Position numbers and translations under genes: made by a program
Shown here: positions 10,879-21,423 of the stretch, in pieces
Layout of the letters: each line of letters begins with the position of its first letter
Numbering within the stretch: position 1 is the stretch's first letter
The notes under the pieces: generated by a model
Databases searched by the model: none
The model's input: the letters and a program-made list of their open reading frames with translations, nothing else
Told to the model about the DNA's origin: nothing
Assembly: GCF_036323735.1 (NCBI RefSeq)
Contig: NC_086028.1
Location: 19,752,501-19,816,500, forward strand
Direction of reading: 5' to 3'
From: Rattus norvegicus
Lineage: Eukaryota > Chordata > Mammalia > Rodentia > Muridae
DNA length: 64,000 bases

Positions 10879-12665
10879 CTAAGATGCCCGATGTTCACCA
10901 TTAGGTTAAGTCATGCCGTACTTAAGATGTGTAGCGTACACCGAGACACATTAGCTCCCTCCCATTCACACTTCACTTAGAAAACAGAACATAACTTATT
11001 TGCTATCTAAGTTGTAGGTGTCTACTAGTGACCCACTATAGACTTAATAAATTAGGGCTGTAACATTTGACCCAAACAACTACTTTGTCTTTTATGTGTG
11101 TGCTATAATTGTATGTGTGCAGGGTGGGGTGCATGTTCGTGTGTGTGTGTGTGTACACCGAGGCCAGGGTTCACTGGGCATTCTCCTCTTTCTTCATTTT
11201 ATTCCATTGGAAGAGAGTCTCTTGCTGAGTGTGGAGTTCTGTGTTCTTGGCTAAGCTGGCTGGCCAGAAAGTCAGAGTGGTCCTCCTGTCTCTTCCACAC
11301 ACAGTGCTTGGGTTATTGGTATGTGTATGTTCAAGCCCAGCCTTTTACATGGGTGTTGGGTATCTAAATCAGGTCTTTGGGTTTTCACAAGTGCCCTTAC
11401 CTACAGAGTCCCCAGCCTGCCTCCTTCCTTCCTTCCTTCCTTCCTTCCTTCCTTCCTTCCTTCCTTCCTTCCCTTCTTCCTATACTAGATGTTTTGCTGT
11501 TCTGGGGTCAGCTCAGAGGAGTTCTCCTTTTCAGTCATAATAGAGGGAGAGTTTGTTTCCCACAATGGAGTTTTAGTTTGTTTCACACTTTCACATAGAA
11601 AAACAAGTTTTGAGGCTAAGTGTCCTGCATACATCTGTCTCATCCGGGAGTCAGAGGCAGAAGGGTTTTTGACTTTGTAACAAGCTTGGGCTACATAGCA
11701 GGTTTTATTTCAAATAAATGAATAAAGGTTTGGTAGGTTTACTTACAGATGTTTGAATAAGAACATTTTATTTTCTGTTCACATCAGCAATTGCACTCTT
11801 AGAGTCCTGCATGTTATTTACAAGTGACTACCCAGCTTGTTTTTTAATATCTCTGTCTACTTATTTATCTATCTACCTACCTATCTATTTATCTACCTAT
11901 CTATCTTTGAAGTGGTAATTTAATTATAACATTTCTCCCTTCCGTTTTCTCCCTCTGACCCTCTCATATACCCCCTCCCCTATCTCCTTCACATTCATGG
12001 CTTTTTTCATTGTTATTGCATGCTTATGCATATTTGTATATACATATATAATTCTAAATATAACCTGTGGAACTATATAATGTTACTTGTATGTATGTTT
12101 TCAGGGCTGGCCATCTGTCACTGGACAACTGACTGCTATGCTCTGTCCTGGGGTGCACCTCTCCTGCTTGCAGCTTTACTGATTTGGCCCAGCTTCTCTT
12201 AAACAGTAAACTGGCTCCAAATCCCTCTGTAAATGCTGACCCTGGTTACATTTGCACCGGGACTGTCAAATGGCCAAGCTATTTTGTAAAGAAAAACAAA
12301 AAAGACTTTCTTCTGAGTCCCATTTCCATTAGAATTTCAGGCTTTCCAAAAACAAAACAATAACAAAACCAAAAACAAACCCCCATACTGCTTATGGCAA
12401 ACACTCAGTTTATTCCTGTTGTTCACCTGGTGGTTTCTGTCTCCGAAGGTGTTAGAGGAGAAGCCAGAAGCTGGGCGTGTAAGGTTCTCTTGTTGGTCCT
12501 GTTCTACAATGTCCATTCATTTGTTTAATTTGTATATATTTTGGGTTGGAAAAAAGAATCTCCTAAACCCAAGCTGCATGACATTGTCCCTGGGTCACCC
12601 GACTGTTATTCGCAAGCCATAGGTCCTATTCCTTTAGTCTAGCTTAGTGAATCAGGAGCTCACTT
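10877..12665. other. Non-coding with tetranucleotide tracts
   Basis: Contains the (CCTT)n tract and an imperfect TATC tract. 11090-11420 has scattered GT-rich old SINE-like words. Otherwise nothing. Confidence 0.5.
11423..11475. repeat. (CCTT)n microsatellite
   Basis: About 13 tetranucleotide units. A second imperfect tetranucleotide tract of TATC/TACC type lies at 11863-11906. Confidence 0.96.
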
Positions 12666-12711
<46 letters not shown>

Positions 12712-12716
12712 CAGCA

Positions 12717-12746
<30 letters not shown>
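12666..12746. repeat. CAG/CTG trinucleotide tract
   Basis: Two CAG runs, of about 15 and 9 units, are separated by ACAGCAGGAG. No exon or gene is evident around it, so it should not encode polyglutamine. Confidence 0.97.
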
Positions 12747-12747
<1 letters not shown>

Positions 12748-13111
12748 ACTGAGGATGTATCTCAGCCCCCAGAGCAGAGCCAGGAATTCACCAGGAGTGG
12801 ATTTCAAATGGGTGTGGCTCTGGGAATCCCCAAGGGAAGAAACTGATGGGGGAAAACCAAGAGTGTAGTCAGTCAGAGTGGAGACAGCACAGAGGATGGC
12901 ATCCAAACACCCGAGCCGGCCACTGGCGTCCGTACACGTATCTCCTTAGTTCTCATTCTCCTGCATATCCCTGCTTATATAATACAGGTCAGCGCAACAG
13001 CCAGCCTGTGCCCGACCCCACCACACACATATATTGTTGATGCCTAGTAACATCTCCCCCCCACCCCCGAGTTTCCTTTCTTCATACCCTTTCCTGTTGT
13101 TGTAAAATACC

Positions 13112-13135
13112 AAAAAAAAAAAAAAAAAAAAAAAA
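13112..13135. repeat. Poly(A) run
   Basis: 24 consecutive A with no recognisable retrocopy body next to it on the 5' side. Confidence 0.95.
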
Positions 13136-13604
13136 GTACGGTTGTCTTCTATCCCCGCTAGGTTCAGCACCACAGTGCCCCAAGATATTTGCTGGATATC
13201 TTAAGTCTCGGTCAGCAAAGCGTCTCACCCACTTTGCTCCATCCCATATCACACTGCCGAAGGCCTCTCTCTGAGCCTGGCAGCAATCTCTCTACCTATC
13301 TAGTTCCCAAGGCAGGTTTCCATGCCAGAAACACACATCCCAACTCTGTGGTGGCCCAGACCAGCCGCCCCATACTCCCTTACACTTAAATCTACACATG
13401 AAAGACCACACAATAACCTTTGGCCCAATTGATAAGATATAATTGCCCACCTAAACATACAAATCCCAATACACATCCATCCTTTAAGAACATTAATAAC
13501 AACCTGTAAATACACAGAGCGGAATCTTCACGTCACCTGCCATGGCTTCTCTCCCTCTCCCTCCTCTTTTCCTCCTTTCTGTTCCAGTCTCCTCTTCTTC
13601 CTTC

Positions 13605-13695
13605 TTCTTTTTTTTTTTTTTCCGGAGCTGGGGACCGAACCCAGGGCCTTGTGCTTCCTAGGCAAGCACTCTGCCACTGAGCCAAATCCCCAACC
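13605..13695 (-). mobile_element. ID SINE
   Basis: Full ID body with A and B boxes. The 14-bp duplication CCTCTTCTTCCTTC lies at 13591-13604 and 13696-13709. The B1/ID promoter boxes differ from consensus at two or three sites (GCAAGCACTCTGCC). Confidence 0.95.
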
Positions 13696-14451
13696 CCTCT
13701 TCTTCCTTCAAACTTCTCTCCTGCCCATCCTTCCTTCTCCTCCAATGGCAGGCCTCCTTCTATCCTGTACCTGCCCCTCACCTGTATTTACAAATTCAGT
13801 GGGGAGAAGGTTCTGGTGAAGTCACCTGAGTCCTGAGTAAGTGACTAGGCAGCCCTCCTTGGGGCAGTGGAATCAGCATCAAAATACAGATAACTCTGGG
13901 CAAACCACAGCTCTTTCCTTTTTCTTTTACCCCCTCAAAACAAAGGCTGGTCTTGTTTACCAGTCTTTGCACTCAGCCTGCTGAGGGTTAAGACTGTTCA
14001 GTTATCTGAATGCAGATTTCCATCCCTCTGATTTCAGTCCCCACATCCTTAATCCAAACTCCCACATCTCTGTCTCTTGCATTTACCCTTCTATGTGTGC
14101 CACCCCACCCCTGACTTCTTCTCCAGCAACTTAATACTAACCACTAGTCCAACTGTGATTGCTTTCTGCAATTTTTCTTTGCACAGTAACTGATATATTA
14201 GTACGCAGGGTCCCATCACTCCTTAAAGCAATGGGTGTTTAAGGAGTGATTGTTTTGAAAACAGCTGCTACTCCATTTTTGTAATAGGCTTCCTAATGGC
14301 TCGTGGCTACCGTTGCAGATAGTACTCACCTCTAAGGCAGGACTGGGGATGGGGCCTGGCAATTTAACAGAGGAAGCTATCACCTCAGTGTGGCTACAAG
14401 CTAGTCTCTCCTGAACACTACAAATGCATTCACTCATAGAAGAAAGACAAT

Positions 14452-14544
14452 GGGGGGGGAGGGGAGGGGAGGAGGGAGGGAGAGGGAGAGGGAGGAGAGG
14501 GAGAGGGGGAGGGAGGAGAGGGAGGGGGAAGGGGAAGGGGAGGG
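14452..14544 (+). repeat. G-rich purine tract (G-quadruplex prone)
   Basis: An uninterrupted purine run of GGGG, GGGA and GGAG blocks, with many G3+ runs separated by one to four A/G bases. Confidence 0.95.
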
Positions 14545-14554
14545 CTTAAATAAC

Positions 14555-16560
14555 AATCTAACCTCAAGATGAGCAAGCCCCCCCCCGAAACAAAAATACA
14601 AGAAACATGAAAAACTAAGACACCTCCAAAAATCACCAATTCCAAAATAATTCCTAATAAGAGCAATGTAGATGAAACTCTAGAGGAAGAAACGAATGAC
14701 TATAAATATGCCCACAGAGTTCACAGGTGACGTGAATGAACCCCTTAGGGAATTCCTGAAGCAAACACACAGCTGAATGAAGGAAGAAACTCAACTCAGG
14801 AGATGAGAAGAGAATTCGGAAAAAAAAAATCTTAAAATTCATATGGAGGCACAAAAGAGACGGGATATCTGAAGCACACTTAAGCAATAAGAATATAGCC
14901 AGAGGGGGTTGGGGATTTAGCTCAGCGGTAGAGTGCTTGCCTAGCAAGCGCAAGGCCCTGGGTTCGGTCCCCAGCTCCGAAAAATAGAAAAGAAAAGAAA
15001 AAAAAAGAATATAGCCAGAGGTCAAACCACACTCAATTTCTAGCTGTGTAACACAGGACCTTAGGAATAAACACAGCTATGGTACCAGACCCAAAACCAG
15101 ACATGTAGATTAACGAACTAGAATCAGGACTCAGATGTGAGTCTATAGCTATAGTTACTAGTAGGTATAGCTACTTAATGTTTGACAAAGCTGTTTTAAA
15201 AAAAATGGATATTAAGATGGTTTCTTCAACATATGATGCTGGGAATCAGACATCACCGTGTAGGAGAAAAAAGACTAGATTCTTATCTTTAACTGCATAA
15301 AAATCAACCTCAGATAGATTAGGAGGGCCTAAACATAAACCTTAAACTCTGGAACTATTGGGGAAGAGGGAAGGAGGACATTTCAACCCTGAGTTCAAGG
15401 TAAGGACTTTCTGAACAGGATTCTTGTGGTTCAGGAACTAAAGCCAGAAGCTGGCAAAAAGGACCTCATAAAACAAACAGCTTCTCTATGCAGCAAAAGA
15501 AACTTAGTTAGCTGAAGAGATCGCCTGTGGAATGGAAGAAAGTCTTTGCCAGCTATACCTCCAGTGGGGGATTAGTATGCAGAATATACAAAGAACAAAA
15601 CTAAACAGTAAGAAAACAAAACAAAAAAAATTCAAAAATGGGCAAAGCAACTCAACAGAGAGTACTCATGAGAAATATAAATGGCCGGGAAATATTTTAG
15701 CAAGTGTTTAAAACCCATAGCTACCAGGGAGATGTAAATTAAAACTATGTTAGATTCCACAGCACTCCAGTCAGAGTATCTACTTTCAAGGGGACAATGG
15801 GAAACGGATCCTGAGGTCACAGGGAGCTTCTGTTCTCTGCTGGGAGGAGTGCACCAGTCCCTGCAGCCACTGTAGAAATCAGTACTTAGGTTTCTCAAAA
15901 AGCTAAAAGGAGAACTACCATATATCATTACTTGATACACACCCAAAGGACTCTATATCCTACCATAGAGAGTCTTGCATGGCCATTTTTGTATGGCTCT
16001 GGTCACAATCACCAGAAAATGGGATCAACCCAGATGGACAGATCAATAGATGGACGGATAAGGAAACTGTGGTTCATAAACAGTGGAATTTTAGTTGGCC
16101 GTAAAGTAAATCCAGATTGGGAAGTCTGTAGGAAAATAGATGAAATTGGACAATGCTATGCCATATGAGGAAACCCAGTCAGGGGTGGCTTTGACTTCTC
16201 AGCGTGTTGAGTTTAGAAAGCTTATAGAATTCAGAGATACAGAGAAGACTGGGGGAGGATGGCGACATTAAGGAGGGAGGGATAGTGATTTGAATGTGGG
16301 GGTTGGGAGGGTAAAATAACCCTGGCAGAAACAGATATTCCGAAGAGACCCTCGTCTCTCAATACCGTCAGACTATTGAAGCAAGTGGCCTCCCGCTTTC
16401 TCTCACTTATGGGAATTTCCCTAGGAACCTCATACTGAGTGAAGGAAAAAAGCCACAGGCACAGGAAAAATTCATGTACCAGAAAGAGACTTCATAGATT
16501 TAACAACTCGATGGACTACGATGAGATTGAAGCCCAAGCAAAGATGGGTCAAAGGCAGGT
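14555..16560 (+). mobile_element. Degraded, internally deleted old L1 (or HAL1-like)
   Basis: 14555-14815 resembles the L1 ORF1 N-terminal region. At about 14820 the sequence switches to the ORF2 3' half (AAAATTCATATGGAGGCACAAAAGA), which then runs to the 3' end past 16000 (GGATCAACCCAGATGGACAG at about 16022). It is many times frameshifted and interrupted by an ID element with a 17-bp target duplication. Confidence 0.75.
14906..15004 (+). mobile_element. ID SINE inserted in old L1
   Basis: GGGGTTGGGGATTTAGCTCA opens the element and A-rich tail follows GCTCCGAAAAA. The 17-bp duplication AAGAATATAGCCAGAGG is perfect (14889-14905 and 15005-15021). Confidence 0.97.
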
Positions 16561-16773
16561 CGCACCTTGACCAAGGGTGATGGTTTGGATGTGCTTGACC
16601 CAGCAAGTGGCACTATTAAGGGGTGTGGCCTTGTTGGAGTAGGTGAGTCACTGTGAAACCTAACATTAAAAACCTAACTGAGACATCAAGGCTGCTTAGA
16701 TACGTATACCCCTTCTTTGGCCCTCTGTTTAAACTTTAACCTCACTTCAAGACCCTCAAAAGACCTTTAGGCT

Positions 16774-17440
16774 GTGTTAGTCAGTGTTTATTGTTGTGAA
16801 GAAACACTGCGACCATGTCAAATTTTATAAAGGAAAACACTTCGTTGGGGCTGGCTTACAGTTTCAGAAGTATAGTTCCTAGCTTAAGAGTTTTAATGCT
16901 GGGAACAGACACCACGACCAAGGCAACTCTTATAAAGGACAACATTTAATCGGGGACTGACTTATAGGGTCAGAGGTCCAGTCCATTATCAGCAAGGCAG
17001 GAACATAGCAGCATCCAGGCAGGCACGGAGTAGGAGGAGCTGAGAGTTCTACCTCTTGTTCCAAAGACAGCGAGGGGAAGACTGGCTCCCACTCATCTGG
17101 GAGGACACCCACAGTAACACACCTACTCCAACAAGGCCATACTTCTTAATGGTGCCTTAGCCTGGGCCAAAGACTATACAAAGCATCACAGTCCACTGTC
17201 CTGTGGGAGGTGCAGGCAGGAGGACATAGTGCTGAGGAAGTAGCTGACACCCAGATCCACAGGCGGGCAGGCTGACAAGAGACACTTGACCTGGCTTGGG
17301 CCTTTGGAACCTCAAAGCCAACACATTTCCTCCAACATGGTCACACCTCAAAATCTTTTCAAACAGTGCCACTCCCTGGTGACCAAATATTCAAATCTAT
17401 GAGCCTGCGGGGGTGGGGGTGGGGGGAGGAATTCTCCTTT
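16774..17440 (-). repeat. Rodent repeat family X, one copy nested in another
   Basis: An outer copy (about 16774-16890 and 17165-17440) is interrupted by a second reverse copy (about 16890-17165; ACCACGACCAAGGCAACTCT to CTCCAACAAGGCCATAC). The arrangement gives the order of insertion. A short plus-strand piece of the same family lies at 16578-16685. Confidence 0.7.
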
Positions 17441-19109
17441 AAACCACCCTAGAGGGCATCCCCAGATACGTTTGTCCTCTCCCCAATGTGGCCACATGTA
17501 CTAAATTACCCGTTTATGCTTTCTATTATTCATTTGGCTCTTTAAGTATCTTTACTGCCGATGACGGGTGACTGAGACTGGCTAGACAACACTAGGACTG
17601 ACTGCGTCCCTAGGCTATGAACAGGCTGTGAGCACTAGGAATGAAGATCTTTAAGCAAGGATGGGAGTGCTCGAGGGACAGGGAAGAGAATAGTGTATGT
17701 GGGAAGATTAGCCAAAACCAAGGATGTATAAACAACAACAAAGAAACAAAACAGAAAACCTAATGGTATCTATTCATTCATCTATTTTAATCTTATTAAA
17801 TATACATACACATACATGTTTATATGTATATGTATATATACATATTATATAAATACAACATATATTACTATAATATTATATATATTAACATGTGGCTAGA
17901 TAGTACTCCCCTCAAGAAGTCATGAGGTTAACGGAGAATCTCAGTGCCAAGCGTGGGATATACCTCCTTATGAATCTTCGGTCAGGGAGACCTCACACTC
18001 AATACAGACTGCTGGCATTGCTTTTGATTGGCTAACAGAACTGCAAAGCGAGAGCCGACTGCTGAAGAAACCACACACTGGTTTCAGGACATAAGAATCC
18101 GAGCTGGAGCCCCGCTGGAAGGTTCATCTTGTTGGCTCCCATTATCATGCCTGAATGTGCTGTGCAGGCTGCCAGGGAAGAAAAGCCATCAAAGGTCCTC
18201 CCTATCGGTGGAGATCCTGCAATTTAAAATAGTTAGCCAAGCAAGGTGTGCCCAATGGTACAATAGTGGTGTGATGGGTTACGGGACGAAGCGGCCATTT
18301 TTTTTTTTTTTTTTTTATAGGATTTGAGGACCACTTAAATGGAGAGAGCTCAAGCCTCATCCTGTAACCAAGAGCTCATGGATGGGAAGGTCACAGACCC
18401 TACTACTGCTCATTTGCAAACTTTCATCAGAGTGCCCTCTAAATACATGCCTTTATATTCAGATGATGACTAGGGTCAGTTTTCATCAGAGAAGCTGCTT
18501 CTTTGCAACAGGCAGTGGCTAATGGAGAGAGAGACTCCTAACTGGCTAAGTCAGAGCCATTGAAGGCTCGGCCGAGATAGATATAACCCGTTCTAAGGCT
18601 CTGGGAGCACTTTCTGAAGAGGGGACAGAAAGCACATCACCACTGGAGGATGTGGAGGAGTGCTACAGAATAGACATGGCTGTCCCACTCATAAACTCAC
18701 AGCAGCTATGGTTGCATGCACAAGGCCTGCACTGCCCTGGGTTTGTTGTTGTCTGGTCATGGAAGAGGGTCTCATGACACTGTGGCCCCCACTGATGTTT
18801 TAGTGGCCGCTGGGAGTATGTGGGGCATTTTCTTCAGCGGTGTAACCACCAGTAAGTTGTTCGTGCTTTGGTAAATAAGCCATCACCCGTATTCATACGT
18901 GCAACTCTAAACTCAGTGGGTTACACACCCCAAAAGACATGAAAGTGGGAGAGGGAACTGTGGGGTTTCATGGGGAGCCAGGTAGCAATCAATGGGATTG
19001 TGGAAATGATCAAGTTCATCATATTCACATATAAAGCTGCCTGAAACATTTCGCAGTCACGCCCTGAATATTCTCCTGTGATACCATCCTCCCCAAGTCT
19101 TCGGAAATT
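17441..19109. other. Non-coding, nothing recognised but AT tract
   Basis: Unique-looking apart from the tract at 17790 and a T16 run at 18298-18317. Confidence 0.5.
17790..17890. repeat. AT-rich low-complexity tract
   Basis: Alternating TATA, CATA and ATTA words, with little G or C. Confidence 0.85.
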
Positions 19110-19145
19110 TACTACACTTGATCTTAGCCAAAAGGCCGAGAAGCG
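19110..19145 (-). pseudogene. 36-nt U2 snRNA 5'-end retrocopy
   Basis: The minus strand reads CGCTTCTCGGCCTTTTGGCT followed by AAGATCAAGTGTAGTA, a perfect match to the 5' end of U2 snRNA from nucleotide 3. It is flanked by the 11-bp direct repeat CGGAAATTTAC (19102-19112 and 19144-19154), overlapping the ends by a few bases. It lacks the branch-point-pairing region's 3' partner, the Sm site and all later stems, so it is not a functional gene. Confidence 0.93.
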
Positions 19146-19463
19146 GAAATTTACAAAACAACCTAGGCAGCTTGCTTCTCCAGCACTCTAGCTTAGGCTG
19201 ACTAATCCCATCCATTGTCATTACTTCTGACCTTGAAAGGCAAGCTTTTATAGTCTTGGTCGCCTTTTCTTATCTACAACATGAAGATAACTATTGCGCA
19301 TAGTTACCTGACATGTCCAGTCAAATGTAGTAACGTGTGCAGAGTGCCTTGGGGGATTTGCACAAAAGCTAACCATAACATATTCTGGTACTACCACAAC
19401 CATCTCTTCTCATGACCTCTGAGGGACTGATTCTCTTTTGTTTATGAAGATGTTCACGTAAGC

Positions 19464-19812
19464 GCTGGCTAGTTTTATATCAACCTGACACAAGTCAGGG
19501 TCATTTGGGAAGGGACAGAAGAGAAATGGCCCTACTAGATTGGCCTGTGGTGCATTTTCTTGATTGATGTGGGAGGGCCCAGCTCATTGTGGGTGGTGCC
19601 ACCCCTGGGTGCTGTAAGCAAGCAGGCTAGGGAGTCAGAAGCAGCAAGCCAGTAGCCAGCACTCCTCTCTGGCTTCAGCAGCAGCTCCTGACTCCAAGTT
19701 CCTGCCGACTTCCATGGTGGACTGTAGTGTGCGACTGTAAGCTGAAGTAAATCCTTTCCTCCCTAAGTTGCTTTTGGTTATAGTGTTGTGTTACAGAAAC
19801 CCAGCTAAGACT
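19464..19812 (+). repeat. Rodent interspersed repeat, family Y
   Basis: GCTGGCTAGTTTTATATCAA start and ACAGAAACCCAGCTAAGACTG end. It lies just beyond the Spdl1 3' flank. Confidence 0.75.
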
Positions 19813-21275
19813 GTTGGAAGAAACTGATGCATTTCTCTAACATGTCATCTAAACGGACTCTAATTGGAAACTATCCTCAGGTTGAAATTGTTATGTATTC
19901 CGTAGTGCCTTTAGCTATTTTTTGTGATAGATACTGAACATAAATATTCTAATTTCCTAAAGTATGCTATAGCAAGTTTACTGTTCAATCTGTTTGGATG
20001 CTAGAGGCAATTTGCTGTAACCTAACATGTTTTAATAGACTTAATTTAAACTATTTTTATGCCTAGAAAATGGTGCCTAAGCATATACAGTGTTCACTGT
20101 TTTTGGATGAAAAACTAAGAGGTTGCCTTTTCTAACAAGGGCGAGCCTCCCAATCTGTTGAGCAATTTTTGTGGGCAGCTGGGTCCATGGGATTGATTTT
20201 GAGGACAGCCAGAAAGTATGAATGTGATTTCTGACAAGGATTAAAAATTTTCAATATATGATAAACATCTTTAAGGCTGACCAAAAGGCCCAGAAAGACC
20301 TAAATAAAACTATTAAATACAATGGGGTGCCAACCACAGCACAGAGACCAAAACTAGGACTCTGCTATTACCTCTTCTCAAGCTTGCCAAGCCCCACTGC
20401 ATATTTAGACTCACAGCCTGTGAGCTAATTCCTGAACTGAAATCTCCTCTCCTCTCCTCTAACTATATATACCCTGCTAGTTTTCTGAAGAGGCTGAATT
20501 CACCTACCTATAGGAAAGTATTCATGAAATTAAGTTAGAGACAAATCTATAATCCCTTAAAAATACTTGGCAAATTTAAACTCAAGTACCTTTTACTATA
20601 TGTGTGACCATGTAATTTTAAGTAAAGTTACATGAGAGATAAATTAAAAGAATATATATACAATTATGTTATCAGGAAGTAAGAATCCTTAAAGTTCATT
20701 TCTCTTCTCATTCTCTTTCATTAGTATCCTATTGTTTATAAAAAATTAAAAACACAAATAGAAGAGACTGCTGCAATTTTACTTTACATTCTAAAATTTG
20801 AGTCATGAAAACCTAAGTTACACATATGAATTAAAATAGATACTTCAAACTCTAAAAACATTTTGTAGTTAATATATATTCAAGCCATTTTCACTATTTT
20901 TACAAGACAAGGAAAATCTAAGTTAAATAAGATGTACACAGAAAACTATAATAAATAATTTTAAGTGTTCTAGTTTTTAATTTTTGGTTCTTAAGATAGA
21001 TTATTTAATCACATAACATTCAAATTCCATATCCAACACAGCAAATAGGTTTAAATTATAACGTTCTCTTCTGATGATGGTCTGTTCCCTGTGATTCATA
21101 GTTCTGAGCAGGATCATCACTTAAGGAACTTCTGGGTCACAATCACAGCCACATCTGAATTCTTGGTCACCGAGGCATGAACATACTAGGTCTTAGCACT
21201 GGTTTATGCAAATGCTCCACAAGGGTGTCCCACCAATAGAAATGACGATTAGCAAGGCCACCACGCAGCACCTCA
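19813..21275 (-). other. Spdl1: Spdl1 3'UTR and downstream flank, AT-rich
   Basis: AT-rich sequence with no repeat family I recognise directly follows the stop codon. No canonical AATAAA was found on the minus strand in the proximal part. ATTAAA variants are at 21009-21004 and 20981-20976. The true cleavage site, and so the 3'UTR length, is not determined. Confidence 0.5.
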
Positions 21276-21423
21276 CTACTGCTGTGGGCACTGCATCTCT
21301 GGGGTTGACTTCGAGGACACATACATGATGGTGTGTGATTTCTTAGAAGCTCCTTTTTCCAATTTGCTTGTAGCTTCTTTTCTTTCCTTCACTTTTGTTG
21401 GAAGCCTTGATTCTTCAGTTAAC
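21276..21423 (-). CDS. Spdl1: Spdl1 exon 12 coding part (CaaX tail)
   Basis: 148 coding nt from GGTAG|GTTAACTG to TAG at 21278-21276. One base completes Arg, then 48 residues. They start LTEESRLPTKVK and end MYVSSKSTPEMQCPQQ. The human tail is also 48 residues and ends CPQQ. The exon has no ATG near its start, so ORF searches miss it. It lies 2.49 kb from exon 11. Confidence 0.95.

Larger units (their letters stand above)
12747..14451. other. Non-coding, mostly unrecognised
   Basis: Holds the A24 run and the ID at 13605. No exon-like homology was seen. Confidence 0.55.

Noticed and set aside
12664..12906. Poly-Leu/poly-Cys ORF across the CAG tract
   Set aside because: No gene context; it is the translation of a CTG repeat.
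14906..14985. tRNA gene with good A and B boxes
   Set aside because: It is an ID SINE (A-rich tail, target duplication), as are the five similar sites; none folds as a cloverleaf acceptor with a usable 3' half.
19110..19145. Functional U2 snRNA gene
   Set aside because: Only 36 nt are present, with a target duplication and no promoter (no proximal or distal sequence elements recognised).
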